Assembly (NCBI GenBank): GCA_002748265.1
Contig: PDRY01000017.1
Coordinates: forward strand, 1 to 64,000
DNA length: 64,000 nucleotides
Source of the DNA: Rhodobacterales bacterium
Lineage (GTDB): Bacteria > Pseudomonadota > Alphaproteobacteria > Rhodobacterales > Rhodobacteraceae
Direction: 5' to 3'
Part shown: positions 8,634 through 17,476 of the stretch, in pieces
Numbering within the stretch: the first letter of the stretch is position 1
Layout: every line of letters begins with the position of its first letter
Made by a program: the position numbers and the translations under genes
The notes under the pieces: model-generated
What the model saw: only the letters and a program-made list of their open reading frames with translations
What the model was told of the DNA's origin: nothing
Databases searched by the model: none

Positions 8634-8728
8634 CAATCCTTGGGGGCATCCGTCCGGCGGGCCAAAGGGGGGGGCAGAGCCCCTATCTTGCTTGACTTCC
8701 GCCCCCGGTCGCCGTCAAACCCGCGCCC

Positions 8729-9103
8729 ATGACACCCCTGATCCAAGTCGCACTCGGCGGCGCCGTTGGCGCATCGCTGCGCTATCTCACCGGTAAGGCC
8801 GCCGTGAGGCTCCTTGGCCATGGTTTTCCGTGGGGCACGCTCACGGTGAACATCCTAGGGAGCTTTCTGATGGGCATGCTGGTCGTTCTGCTGGCGGAGA
8901 AAACGGGCAACCGCTTTGCGCCCCTGCTGATGACCGGTGTGCTTGGCGGCTTCACTACGTTCTCGGCCTTCTCGCTGGATGCCGTGACCTTGCTGGAGCG
9001 CGGTCAGAGCGCGCTCGCCATCAGCTATGTTGCGACCTCGGTCTTTGTCTCTGTTGCTGCGCTGATGCTTGGGCTTCTCTTGGCGCGGGGGGTATTCGCA
9101 TGA
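8729..9103 (+). CDS. crcB: fluoride exporter CrcB (Fluc)
   Basis: This 124-residue, four-helix protein has the Fluc signatures GAVGASLRYL, GTLTVNILGSFLMG and GVLGGFTTFSAFS; the asparagine and the phenylalanine pair of the ion path are present. Fluc channels work as dual-topology dimers, and a single gene is consistent with that. It is the first gene of an overlapping operon: its TGA overlaps the ATG of rluC. No fluoride riboswitch could be recognised in the 95 bp upstream. Confidence 0.95.
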   Translation: MTPLIQVALGGAVGASLRYLTGKAAVRLLGHGFPWGTLTVNILGSFLMGMLVVLLAEKTGNRFAPLLMTGVLGGFTTFSAFSLDAVTLLERGQSALAISYVATSVFVSVAALMLGLLLARGVFA

Positions 9104-10125
9104 GCGGTGTGCAGACTTTGACCGTGGAGCCCGGAGAGGGCGGGCAGCGGCTTGATCGGTGGCTGAAGCGCCGCCTTCCGCAGATCACGCAAGGCCGGAT
9201 CGAGAAGGGCTGCCGCAAGGGCGAGATTCGCGTGGATGGTGCCCGCTGCAAATCCTCGACCCGCGTCGAAGATGGCCAGTCCGTGCGCGTCCCGCCGTTG
9301 GCTGACACCCCCGCGCCCGTGCCGTTCAAGCCAAAGATCAGCGATGCGGATGCGCAGATGATGCGCGAGGCCGTGCTCTATCGCGACGACCATCTGATCG
9401 CGATCAACAAGCCTGCGGGCCTGCCCAGTCAGGGCGGCAGCAAACAGACCCGCCATGTGGACGGGCTGGCCGAAGCCCTGTGCTTTGATCTGGACGAAAA
9501 GCCCCGGCTGGTGCACCGGCTGGACAAGGACACTTCGGGCGTTCTGCTGCTGGCGCGGACCCGTGCGGCTGCGTCGGCCCTGACGGGAGCGTTCCGCGCG
9601 AAAGAGACGCGCAAGATCTACTGGGCCGCCGTTGCCGGTGTGCCCCATCCCCGCGAAGGCACGATCCAGACCGGGCTCGTGAAGGCGGGCGGACATGCCG
9701 AGAAGATGCACGTGATCCACACCCAGGACGTGCCCGCGACCGAAGGCGCCAAGCGGGCCGTGTCGGATTACATGGTGATCGACGCGCTCGCCCGCCGGGC
9801 CGCGTGGGTGGCACTGACCCCGATCACCGGGCGCACGCATCAGCTGCGCGCCCATATGGCAGAGCTGGGAAACCCCATCGTGGGCGATGGCAAATACGGC
9901 GGATCGGGTCAGGAGAATCTGGGCGATGGCTGGGGGGCTGGCATGGGCGGTGCGATCAGCCGCAAGCTGCACCTGCATGCCCGCTTCCTGAGCCTGCGCC
10001 ACCCGGTCACCGGCGCTCAGCTTCAGATCACCGCGCCCCTTCCCGAGCACATGGCCCGGACATGGGAAACTCTGGGCTGGAACGAGGCCGACGTGGCCTC
10101 TGATCCGTTCGAGGATCAGGAATGA
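9100..10125 (+). CDS. rluC: RluA-family 23S rRNA pseudouridine synthase (RluC-like)
   Basis: The ATG at 9100, fixed by the ATGA overlap with crcB, gives 341 residues. An S4-like RNA-binding domain is at about 5-65, followed by the pseudouridine synthase domain with the catalytic aspartate in HRLDKDTSGVLLLA and the ITGRTHQLRAHM motif. RluC modifies 23S rRNA helices; the exact target positions are inferred from the family. It overlaps the next gene by 4 bp. Confidence 0.9.
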   Translation: MSGVQTLTVEPGEGGQRLDRWLKRRLPQITQGRIEKGCRKGEIRVDGARCKSSTRVEDGQSVRVPPLADTPAPVPFKPKISDADAQMMREAVLYRDDHLIAINKPAGLPSQGGSKQTRHVDGLAEALCFDLDEKPRLVHRLDKDTSGVLLLARTRAAASALTGAFRAKETRKIYWAAVAGVPHPREGTIQTGLVKAGGHAEKMHVIHTQDVPATEGAKRAVSDYMVIDALARRAAWVALTPITGRTHQLRAHMAELGNPIVGDGKYGGSGQENLGDGWGAGMGGAISRKLHLHARFLSLRHPVTGAQLQITAPLPEHMARTWETLGWNEADVASDPFEDQE

Positions 10126-10775
10126 CCGATCTGGTCATCTTCGACGTGGATGGCACTCTGGTCGACAGCCAGGGTCATATCATGGCGTCGATGGTGCGCG
10201 CCTTTGAGACCTGTGGTCTGCCCGCGCCGGATCGCGCCACCGCCATGGGGCAGGTGGGGCGTAGTCTGGATCTTGTGATGGCTGAACTGGCCGGGCCTGC
10301 GCAGGCGGACGCGCTGGCAGACGCCTACCGCGCCGCCTATTTCGAGCTGCGCCAGAGCGGGGAGCCAAGCCCTCTCTATCCGGGCACCGAAGAAATGCTG
10401 GCCGCATTGGCCGCACGGCCGGGCACGCTGGTCGCGCTTGCGACAGGCAAGAGCCGCCGGGGGCTTAACGCCCTGATCGAAAGCTACGGTTGGGGCGATA
10501 TGCTCGCCTCGCACCAAAGCGCGGATGAACACCCTTCGAAGCCGCACCCGTCCATGATCCTGACGGTTCTGGCGGACACCGGCGCTGATCCGGCGTGCAC
10601 GGTGATGGTGGGGGATACGAGTTACGACATCGACATGGCGCGCAACGCAGGCGTCGGCAGCATCGCGGTGCCTTGGGGCTATCACGACGCGCAAAGCCTG
10701 GGCGCGGATCGCGCGATCGCAGAGTGGGCGGACCTGCCTGCCGCCCTGTCCAGCCTCTGGGAGATCGCGCCATGA
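10122..10775 (+). CDS. HAD-superfamily hydrolase, phosphoglycolate phosphatase-like
   Basis: This 217-residue HAD hydrolase has motif I FDVDGTLVDS at residues 5-14, a helical cap, motif II (LATGKS), the lysine region KPHPSM and motif IV VGDTSYDIDMA. This is the Gph/PGP subfamily layout, but the substrate cannot be read from the sequence. It overlaps rluC and the ATP12 gene by ATGA junctions, so all four genes of the operon are translationally coupled. Confidence 0.9.
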   Translation: MTDLVIFDVDGTLVDSQGHIMASMVRAFETCGLPAPDRATAMGQVGRSLDLVMAELAGPAQADALADAYRAAYFELRQSGEPSPLYPGTEEMLAALAARPGTLVALATGKSRRGLNALIESYGWGDMLASHQSADEHPSKPHPSMILTVLADTGADPACTVMVGDTSYDIDMARNAGVGSIAVPWGYHDAQSLGADRAIAEWADLPAALSSLWEIAP

Positions 10776-11476
10776 GCGAGTGGAAGGCCAAACGGTTCTG
10801 GAAGACCACATCGGCGGAGGCAGCGGATACCGGTTGGCGCGTGCTGCTGGACGCGCGCGAGGTCAAGACGCCCGCGAAGGCGCCCTTGCGCCTGCCGACC
10901 CAGGCCCTGGCCAAAGCCATCGCCGCAGAGTGGGACGCGCAGGAGGAGGAGATCGCACCGCTTTCGATGCCCCTGACCCGCGCGGCGAACGCGGCCTTGG
11001 ACAAGGTGATCCCGCAGCGTGACGGGGTGATTGATGCCCTGGCGGCCTATGGCGGCACCGATCTGCTGTGCTACCGCGCCGAGGCGCCCCCTGCGCTGTT
11101 TCAGCGCGAAGCCGCCGCCTGGGATCCCATGCTCGACTGGGCGGCCAGCACGCTTGGCGCGCGGCTCCTGCCGGTGCAGGGGGTGATCCCTGTGTCGCAG
11201 GACCGCAAGGCGCTTGCCGCCCTGCGCGGCCATCTTGAAGCGGCCAGCGATTTCGAGCTCACGGCGCTTCACGATTTGGTCATGCTCAGCGGCTCGCTCG
11301 TGCTCGGGCTGGCCGTCTGGCGCGGAGAGCTGAGCGGGGCCGAGGCCTGGGCGCTCTCCCGGATCGACGAAGAATGGCAGGCAGAACAATGGGGGCGCGA
11401 CGAAGACGCTGACGCCCTCGCCGATGCGAAGCGTGCTCAACTTCTGAATGCAGAACGGCTGCTGGAGCTGCTCTGA
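10772..11476 (+). CDS. ATP12-family F1-ATPase assembly chaperone
   Basis: This 234-residue protein belongs to the ATP12 family (Atpaf2 in mitochondria), which shields the F1 alpha subunit before hexamer assembly and occurs in alphaproteobacteria and mitochondria. The N-terminal KRFWKTTSAEA, the mid segment PLTRAANAALDKV and LLCYRAEAP, and the acidic C-terminal helix DEEWQAEQWGRDEDAD are typical. It starts at the ATGA overlap with the HAD gene and ends the operon. An 8-bp inverted repeat follows its stop codon. Confidence 0.9.
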   Translation: MSEWKAKRFWKTTSAEAADTGWRVLLDAREVKTPAKAPLRLPTQALAKAIAAEWDAQEEEIAPLSMPLTRAANAALDKVIPQRDGVIDALAAYGGTDLLCYRAEAPPALFQREAAAWDPMLDWAASTLGARLLPVQGVIPVSQDRKALAALRGHLEAASDFELTALHDLVMLSGSLVLGLAVWRGELSGAEAWALSRIDEEWQAEQWGRDEDADALADAKRAQLLNAERLLELL

Positions 11477-11477
11477 G

Positions 11478-11498
11478 ATCATTCCGGGATGGAATGAT
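11478..11498 (+). terminator. hairpin after the ATP12 gene
   Basis: A perfect inverted repeat (atcattcc-gggat-ggaatgat) starts 2 bp after the stop codon. It has no T-tract and could be a weak terminator or an operator for the downstream bzt promoter. Confidence 0.45.
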
Positions 11499-11535
11499 TG
11501 ACGTTGCATTTCGTGATAGGTGGCTTGACGACAGC

Positions 11536-11640
11536 GGCGGAATTCCGCCAATCTGGCAGTGCGAATGGCTCCTGCTTGCAGGGGTCGTGAAGTTGCGAGT
11601 CCCGCCAGATGGGGCCGCTCACAACCCGCAACAATGCGGG
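11536..11640 (+). promoter_or_regulatory. bztA leader with two dyads
   Basis: A perfect 14-bp palindrome (ggcggaattccgcc, 11536-11549) and a hairpin (cccgca-acaa-tgcggg, 11625-11640) lie in the 186-bp region before bztA; the hairpin ends just before the Shine-Dalgarno (aggaagagg). Either may be a regulator site or leader structure. Confidence 0.5.
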
Positions 11641-11662
11641 ACTACACAGGAAGAGGTAATCC

Positions 11663-12676
11663 ATGAACAAGACCCTGCTTCTCGGCGCCGTGGCCGCCAC
11701 CGGCATCGCCGGTGCTGCATCCGCCGGTACGCTGGACGACGTGAAAGCGCGCGGCCACCTGAACTGCGGTGTGTCGACCGGCCTGACCGGTTTCTCCCTG
11801 CCCAACGCTTCGGGCACCTGGGAAGGCTTTGACGTCGCGGTCTGTCGCGCTGTCGCTGCCGCGGTCTTCAACGACCCGAACGCTGTTGAGTTCGTCCCGA
11901 CCACCGGTCAGACTCGCTTCACCGCGCTTGCCTCCGGCGAGATCGACATGCTGGCCCGGAACACCACCTGGACCTTCTCGCGCGATGTCGACCTGAAGTT
12001 CGAATTCGTCGGCGTGAACTACTACGACGGTCAGGGCTTTATGATCCCGAAAGAGCTGGGCGTGTCCTCGGCCAAGGATCTGGACGGCGCCACCGTCTGC
12101 ATCCAGACCGGCACCACCACTGAGCTGAACCTGGCGGATTTCTTCCGCTCCAACAACATCAGCTATGAGCCGGTTCCGATCGAAACCAACGCCGAAGCTC
12201 AGCAGCAGTATCTGGCTGGCGCCTGCGACGTCTACACCACTGACGCCTCCGGCTTGGCCGCGACCCGCGCGACCTTCGAAGATCCCACCGCGCATGTGAT
12301 CCTGCCGGAGATCATCTCCAAGGAGCCGCTCGGCCCGCTCGTGCGCCACGGCGACAATGATTGGGGCGACATCGTGCGTTGGACGCTCAATGCGCTGATC
12401 GCCGCTGAGGAATATGGTGTGTCCTCCGCCAATATCGACGAACTGGCCAAAGGCACCGACAACCCGGAGATCAACCGTCTTCTGGGCACCGAAGGTGAGC
12501 TGGGCGGCATGCTCGGTCTGGAGCCGACCTGGGCGCAGCAGGCCATCAAGGCCGGCGGCAACTACGGCGAGATCTTTGAGAAGAACATCGGTGAATCCAC
12601 CCCGATCGGTCTGGCCCGCGGCCTGAACGGTCAGTGGACCAACGGTGGCCTGCTCTACGCTCAGCCGTTCCGTTAA
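11663..12676 (+). CDS. bztA: periplasmic glutamate/glutamine/aspartate/asparagine-binding protein
   Basis: This 337-residue protein has a Sec signal peptide over residues 1-21 (cleavage after ASA) and a family 3 solute-binding fold. LNCGVSTGLTGFSLPN and WEGFDVAVCRA contact ligand in this family, and the segment RWTLNALIAAEEYG is typical of the AapJ/BztA group. It feeds the BztBC-D transporter described in Rhodobacter capsulatus. A strong Shine-Dalgarno (ggaagagg) and a stem-loop after the stop suggest that it is made in excess over the membrane parts. Confidence 0.93.
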   Translation: MNKTLLLGAVAATGIAGAASAGTLDDVKARGHLNCGVSTGLTGFSLPNASGTWEGFDVAVCRAVAAAVFNDPNAVEFVPTTGQTRFTALASGEIDMLARNTTWTFSRDVDLKFEFVGVNYYDGQGFMIPKELGVSSAKDLDGATVCIQTGTTTELNLADFFRSNNISYEPVPIETNAEAQQQYLAGACDVYTTDASGLAATRATFEDPTAHVILPEIISKEPLGPLVRHGDNDWGDIVRWTLNALIAAEEYGVSSANIDELAKGTDNPEINRLLGTEGELGGMLGLEPTWAQQAIKAGGNYGEIFEKNIGESTPIGLARGLNGQWTNGGLLYAQPFR

Positions 12677-12685
12677 GTTACGACC

Positions 12686-12714
12686 CGGCCCCGCAGCGTA
12701 GCGTTGCGGGGCCG
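12686..12714 (+). terminator. intercistronic stem-loop between bztA and bztB
   Basis: The 10-bp stem cggccccgca/tgcggggccg has no T-tract. Such loops after binding-protein genes protect upstream mRNA or attenuate downstream expression. Confidence 0.7.
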
Positions 12715-12785
12715 ACCCTCTCCGAAAAAGAACGATTTTTGGCCGTCAGGTGTGATGGCGGACCAGAAACGACAGGGAGCACAAT

Positions 12786-14009
12786 ATGGCGACCACCGAC
12801 ATGCCGGAGCAAGGCTTCCGGCTCAGTCAGCTATTATATGATTCGCGCTATCGTTCGATGACCATCCAAGTGGTGGCCTTCATCTTGCTGATGGCCGCGA
12901 TCACTTGGCTGGTAAGCAACACTGTCCAGAACCTCGAAGCTCTGGGCAAGGATTTCGATTTCGGGTTTTTGGGTCAGCCGGCGGGCTATGACATCAACCA
13001 GCGGCTGATCGACTACAACAACCAGATGAGCCATGGGCGGGCCGCGACGGTCGGCATCCTGAACACGCTTCTTGTTGCCTTTCTGGGCTGTATCACCGCC
13101 ACGATCATCGGCGTTATCGCAGGCGTGTTGCGCCTGTCGAAGAACTGGATCGTAAGCCGGTTGATGGCCGTTTATGTGGAAGGTTTCCGCAACGTGCCGC
13201 TGCTGCTCTGGATCGTTTTGATCTTTGCGCTTGTGACGGAATCGACGCCGCAACCGCGGGCGTTCAAATCCGGCGAAGCGTCCATGCTGTTGGGAGACAG
13301 CGTCGCGATCACCAACCGGGGCACCTATATTCCCGGCATCCAGTTTGAAAGCCCGATCGGGACGGTGGGGATGTCCTGGCTGATCATCCTTGCGGTGATT
13401 GCGGGGGCCCTGGTTTTCGGTCGCTGGCTGACTCGCCGCGCGGACCGCATCCAGGAAGCGACGGGCGACCGACCTTCGACCCTCTTGTTCAAGGCTGCTG
13501 CTCTTGTACTGCCTTTGGTGGCGCTGTGGTTCGTCATGGGCGCTCATCTGAACCTGCCTTACGTGAAGGGGTTCAACTTCACCGGCGGGATCCATCTGCG
13601 CAATTCGCTGATCGCGTTGTGGATTGCCTTGTCTCTCTACACCGGGGCCTTCATTGCCGAGATCGTGCGAGGCGGTATCCTGTCGGTCAGCAAGGGGCAG
13701 ACCGAAGCCGCCTATGCGCTTGGCCTGCGTCCGAACCGGACGATGAACCTTGTTATCCTGCCGCAAGCGCTGCGGGTCATCATCCCGCCGCTGATTTCGC
13801 AGTATCTGAACCTGACGAAGAACTCTTCGCTCGCTATTGCGGTCGGCTACATGGATGCCCGTGCCACGCTGGGCGGGATCACCATCAACCAGACCGGCCG
13901 CGAGCTGGAGGGGATGCTCCTTCTAGGGCTGTTCTACTTGGTGGTTAGCCTGCTCATCGCGACGGTGATGAACATCTACAACAGCAGCGTCAAACTGAAG
14001 GAGCGGTGA
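12786..14009 (+). CDS. bztB: amino acid ABC transporter permease
   Basis: This 407-residue HisM-type permease is longer than the usual polar amino acid permeases, as is known for AapQ/BztB. A first helix is at about 26-46, a permease core begins with TVGILNTLLVAFLGC, and a long insert separates it from the C-terminal part. The EAA loop, SKGQTEAAYALGLRPNRTM, is near residue 300. It forms a heterodimer with BztC in the inner membrane. It is preceded by the Shine-Dalgarno cagggagc. Confidence 0.93.
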   Translation: MATTDMPEQGFRLSQLLYDSRYRSMTIQVVAFILLMAAITWLVSNTVQNLEALGKDFDFGFLGQPAGYDINQRLIDYNNQMSHGRAATVGILNTLLVAFLGCITATIIGVIAGVLRLSKNWIVSRLMAVYVEGFRNVPLLLWIVLIFALVTESTPQPRAFKSGEASMLLGDSVAITNRGTYIPGIQFESPIGTVGMSWLIILAVIAGALVFGRWLTRRADRIQEATGDRPSTLLFKAAALVLPLVALWFVMGAHLNLPYVKGFNFTGGIHLRNSLIALWIALSLYTGAFIAEIVRGGILSVSKGQTEAAYALGLRPNRTMNLVILPQALRVIIPPLISQYLNLTKNSSLAIAVGYMDARATLGGITINQTGRELEGMLLLGLFYLVVSLLIATVMNIYNSSVKLKER

Positions 14010-14010
14010 G

Positions 14011-15324
14011 ATGAGTGGAACACATGCCCATACCGTCGCTTTCGTGCGCGACGAAATGCTGCCCGAGCAGGCGCCGCCCGTCGCGCAGTCTGGCGCAATC
14101 AAGTGGGTTCGGGAGAACCTCCTGTCGAGCTGGCTCAACATTGTTCTGACGGCTGTGTCGCTGGCCGTGATCTGGTGGGTGCTGGCGCATATCGTGCCTT
14201 GGTTCGCTCATTCGATCTGGGACGCAGACAGCCTGTCCGAATGCCGCGAGATCCGCGATGCGACATGGGGGGACGATGCCACCATGTCATGCTTTGCAGT
14301 CATTACGGATCGCTGGAATCAGCTGCTGTTCGGGTTCTACCCGCCCGAGCTCTACTGGCGCCCGGTGCTGTCCATGGTGCTGATTCTGGTCGCTCTTGCG
14401 CCGATCCTCTTCCAGAGCGTGCCGCGCGCGCTGCTGAAGTTCTCGGCGGTCGCGCCCTTCGTGATCTACTGGCTCCTGTGGGGCGGGTCGGCCTGGGGGC
14501 CGGTTGTCGTGGGTCTGGGGCTTGTCCTCGGCTACGTGATCTATCGGGTGGTGGAGCGGTTCTCGGGACTCGTCGCGATTATCTTGGCGATCCTTGGCCC
14601 GATTGCCTTCTGGCTCAGCCAGGCCGGACCGCTGACGGACTGGCTCCATGGCACCATGCCACTTGGTATCGAGAAGGTGGTCTCCAAGGATTTCGGCGGC
14701 TTCATGCTGGCGGTCGTGATCGGCCTGTCGGGGATCGTCCTGTCCTTGCCGCTCGGCGTTCTGCTGGCCCTTGGCCGGAAATCCGACCTGGTCTTTATCC
14801 GCTACGTGTCGACCGCCTTCATCGAGGTGATCCGGGGTGTGCCACTGATCGTGTGGCTGTTCACCGCGTCGCTGTTGTTGAACTACTTCCTGCCACCGGG
14901 GACGAGTTTCGATCTCATGCTGCGGGTCATCATCATGGTGACGCTGTTCTCCTCGGCCTATATCGCCGAGGTGGTGCGCGGCGGGCTCGCCGCTTTACCG
15001 AAAGGGCAGTATGAGGCAGCGGACGCGCTTGGGCTGGATTATGCCAAGTCCATGCGGATGATCGTGTTGCCTCAGGCGTTGAAGATTTCGATCCCCGGCA
15101 TCGTGAATACCTTTATCGGCCTGTTCAAGGACACCACGCTGGTGGTGTTTATCGGCCTGCTTGATCCCATCGGGTTTACCAACTCGATCCGGGCGAGCAC
15201 CGACTGGAACGGCGTCTATTGGGAGCTGTTCGTCTTTATCGGGCTGATGTTCTTCATCTTCTGTTTCTCGATGGGCCGCTATTCGCTCTTCCTCGAAAAG
15301 AAGCTCCAGCGTGAGCACCGCTAA
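14011..15324 (+). CDS. bztC: amino acid ABC transporter permease
   Basis: This 437-residue partner permease of the AapM/BztC type begins one base after bztB. It has several extra N-terminal membrane helices, then the conserved core from FGGFMLAVVIGLSGIVLSL, and the EAA loop LPKGQYEAADALGLDYAKSM. The C-terminal half resembles GlnP/HisQ. The long N-terminal portion with VERFSGLVAIILAILGP is typical of this group and not a fusion artefact. Confidence 0.93.
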   Translation: MSGTHAHTVAFVRDEMLPEQAPPVAQSGAIKWVRENLLSSWLNIVLTAVSLAVIWWVLAHIVPWFAHSIWDADSLSECREIRDATWGDDATMSCFAVITDRWNQLLFGFYPPELYWRPVLSMVLILVALAPILFQSVPRALLKFSAVAPFVIYWLLWGGSAWGPVVVGLGLVLGYVIYRVVERFSGLVAIILAILGPIAFWLSQAGPLTDWLHGTMPLGIEKVVSKDFGGFMLAVVIGLSGIVLSLPLGVLLALGRKSDLVFIRYVSTAFIEVIRGVPLIVWLFTASLLLNYFLPPGTSFDLMLRVIIMVTLFSSAYIAEVVRGGLAALPKGQYEAADALGLDYAKSMRMIVLPQALKISIPGIVNTFIGLFKDTTLVVFIGLLDPIGFTNSIRASTDWNGVYWELFVFIGLMFFIFCFSMGRYSLFLEKKLQREHR

Positions 15325-15336
15325 GGAGACCTGACA

Positions 15337-16128
15337 ATGGTTGACCTGAATCTGAACCGTGAAATCGACCGTAGCCACATGCACATCTCTGACCAGGTGG
15401 CGATCGAGATTTCGAACATGAACAAGTGGTATGGTGACTTCCACGTGCTGCGCGATATCGATCTGACCGTCTATGAGGGCGAGCGGATCGTGATCGCGGG
15501 GCCGTCCGGGTCGGGGAAATCCACCCTGATCCGCTGCATCAACCGGCTGGAGGAACACCAGGCCGGCAAGATCGTCGTCGATGGGATTGAGCTGTCTTCG
15601 GACCTCAAGAACATCGACAAGATCCGCTCCGAGGTGGGCATGTGCTTCCAGCACTTCAACCTCTTCCCGCATCTGACGATCCTTGAGAATTGCACCCTGG
15701 CTCCGATCTGGGTGCGCAAGGTGCCCAAGCGCGAAGCCGAAGAGACGGCGATGCATTTCCTGGAAAAGGTGAAGATCCCCGATCAGGCGCACAAATACCC
15801 GGGCCAGCTTTCCGGCGGTCAGCAGCAGCGGGTGGCCATCGCGCGCTCGCTGTGCATGAAACCCCGGATCATGCTGTTCGATGAGCCGACCTCGGCCCTC
15901 GATCCTGAGATGATCAAGGAAGTGCTCGACACGATGATCCAGCTCGCGGAAGAGGGCATGACCATGCTCTGTGTGACCCACGAGATGGGCTTTGCCCGTC
16001 AGGTCGCGAACCGGGTGATCTTTATGGATCAGGGCCAGATCGTCGAACAGAACGAGCCGGAAGAGTTCTTTAACAACCCGAAATCCGACCGGACCAAGCT
16101 GTTCCTGTCGCAGATCCTCGGGCACTGA
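15337..16128 (+). CDS. bztD: amino acid ABC transporter ATPase
   Basis: This 263-residue protein has Walker [10 protein letters not shown], the Q-loop in [10 protein letters not shown], signature [15 protein letters not shown], Walker [15 protein letters not shown] and the switch histidine in CVTHEMGFA. It energises BztBC. The first 22 residues precede the usual ATPase start; the internal ATG at residue 15 is a possible alternative. It is the last gene of the operon and is followed by a terminator. Confidence 0.94.
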   Translation: MVDLNLNREIDRSHMHISDQVAIEISNMNKWYGDFHVLRDIDLTVYEGERIVIAGPSGSGKSTLIRCINRLEEHQAGKIVVDGIELSSDLKNIDKIRSEVGMCFQHFNLFPHLTILENCTLAPIWVRKVPKREAEETAMHFLEKVKIPDQAHKYPGQLSGGQQQRVAIARSLCMKPRIMLFDEPTSALDPEMIKEVLDTMIQLAEEGMTMLCVTHEMGFARQVANRVIFMDQGQIVEQNEPEEFFNNPKSDRTKLFLSQILGH

Positions 16129-16169
16129 GGAATTTGGGTTTCGCCCCGCGCTTGTGCGCGAGGCGACCG

Positions 16170-16196
16170 GGGGCCGCGCTGATGCGCGGCCCCTTT
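16170..16196 (+). terminator. bzt operon terminator
   Basis: A perfect 10-bp stem (ggggccgcgc-tgat-gcgcggcccc) is followed by ttt. Confidence 0.8.
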
Positions 16197-16259
16197 GCGT
16201 TGGATCAGACGGTTTCGCGCGTGTTTCGGGCCGGTAACGCGCGTCTTAGGAAGAGGCGA

Positions 16260-16748
16260 TCAGGCGAGATCGCGCGGCGTGACAAAGCCGATGACGCGGG
16301 CCGTGTGCGGGGCGATGTCTGCCCAGCTGTCGATCTCGAACACGGTTGTGGCCGCGGTGGGGTAGTCGAGAAACCGGGGGTGCTCAGGCAGCTCGGCCGC
16401 GAGCCGCTGGGCCAGATCACCAATGCCGGGGTTATGGGCGATGAGCGCGATGCTGTCGGCGGTCTGCCCGTGCAAAAGGTCCAGCATATGCGCCGGAGCC
16501 GCATGGTAGAGATCGGGGCGGAGCTCCAGTCGCGGCCCACCGAGCGCGTCTTTCATCCGGGCGAAGGTCTCCTGCGTGCGGGCGGCGGAGGAGCACAGCA
16601 CCAGCTCCGGGCGGTGATCGTGATCCGCGAGCCATTGGCCAATGCGCGGCGCGGCGCGGCGGCCCCGGTCATTCAGGGGGCGGTCGTGATCGTCCTGATT
16701 GAGATCGTCCCAGCTCGATTTCGCGTGGCGGATCAGGATCAGTTTCAT
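16260..16748 (-). CDS. SixA-like histidine phosphatase
   Basis: This 162-residue member of the histidine phosphatase superfamily has the RHAKSSW motif at residues 7-13 (RHG-like catalytic histidine), [10 protein letters not shown], and the second histidine in [11 protein letters not shown]. SixA proteins remove phosphate from phosphohistidine in phosphorelay or PTS proteins, but the target here is unknown. It starts at the ATGA overlap with nadD, so the two are coupled. Confidence 0.85.
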   Translation of the reverse strand: MKLILIRHAKSSWDDLNQDDHDRPLNDRGRRAAPRIGQWLADHDHRPELVLCSSAARTQETFARMKDALGGPRLELRPDLYHAAPAHMLDLLHGQTADSIALIAHNPGIGDLAQRLAAELPEHPRFLDYPTAATTVFEIDSWADIAPHTARVIGFVTPRDLA

Positions 16749-17353
16749 GTCGTGTCTCCCCAGCCTGTCGCGGCACGGATGCGGGTCGAGCTTTGATCGC
16801 TCATCGGGATATTCAGAAAGCACCACGCGGGCGGTGTGCTGCGCGGCAGGAGCGGGGCCGCCGATTCCGGCAGGCGCGCGTGGCGGAGCATGCGGGCGGT
16901 GGGCGAATGCAGCGCCCGCGCACGGTCTCGAGGTCGGGCAAGGATGCCAAGCGGCACGCGCGCGGCGATATCGCGCCAGTCCTGCCAAAGGTGAAACTGC
17001 GAGAGGTTGTCGCCCCCCATCAGCCAGGTGAAGTGCGCAAGCGGGTAAGTGTCCTGCAGGGCAGCGATGGTCTGAGCAGTGTAGCGCGTGCCCAGTTCGG
17101 CTTCGATGCCGGTGATGGTCACGCGCGGGTGGCGCATCACCGCCCGGGCGCGCGCGATCCGATCCTCAAGCGGGGCCGGGCCGCGCGTCTTGAGAGGATT
17201 ACCAGGAGACACCAGCCACCACACCGCATCCAGCCCGAACCGCCGCAGCGCCGCGCGGGTGATGCGGACATGCCCTTCATGGGCCGGATCGAAAGAACCG
17301 CCAAGAAGGCCGATCAAGGCGCCGGGGCGGGCGTGGGGTTGGGAGTGGCGCAT
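16745..17353 (-). CDS. nadD: nicotinate-nucleotide adenylyltransferase
   Basis: With the ATG at 17353 the product is 202 residues. [11 protein letters not shown] at 18-28 is the nucleotidyltransferase signature. Residues LVSPGNPLK bind substrate, and SSTRIRAA near the C-terminus is the ISSTxIR motif. It converts nicotinate mononucleotide to deamido-NAD. In many bacteria nadD neighbours rsfS; here the partner is the SixA-like gene. It is divergent from ettA. Confidence 0.95.
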   Translation of the reverse strand: MRHSQPHARPGALIGLLGGSFDPAHEGHVRITRAALRRFGLDAVWWLVSPGNPLKTRGPAPLEDRIARARAVMRHPRVTITGIEAELGTRYTAQTIAALQDTYPLAHFTWLMGGDNLSQFHLWQDWRDIAARVPLGILARPRDRARALHSPTARMLRHARLPESAAPLLPRSTPPAWCFLNIPMSDQSSTRIRAATGWGDTT

Positions 17354-17476
17354 GAAGGCTCTGTCGGTTGCAACGGCGTGTTTATCGCAAAGCTGCCGCT
17401 CTTTGAGAAGAGCGCCCGATTGCCCCGGCCCGGGCGCCCCGCTATCAGGGGCAAAACCCTTTCCCCGGAGTATCCC

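Noticed and set aside
8640-8728. Fluoride riboswitch before crcB
   Set aside because: The 95-bp gap lacks the conserved pseudoknot elements of the crcB motif as far as I can read; only a G/C tract is present.
11553-11569. Sigma-54 promoter before bztA (tggcagtgcgaatggct)
   Set aside because: The GG to GC spacing is 11 instead of 10 and the -12 element is tggc instead of ttgc.
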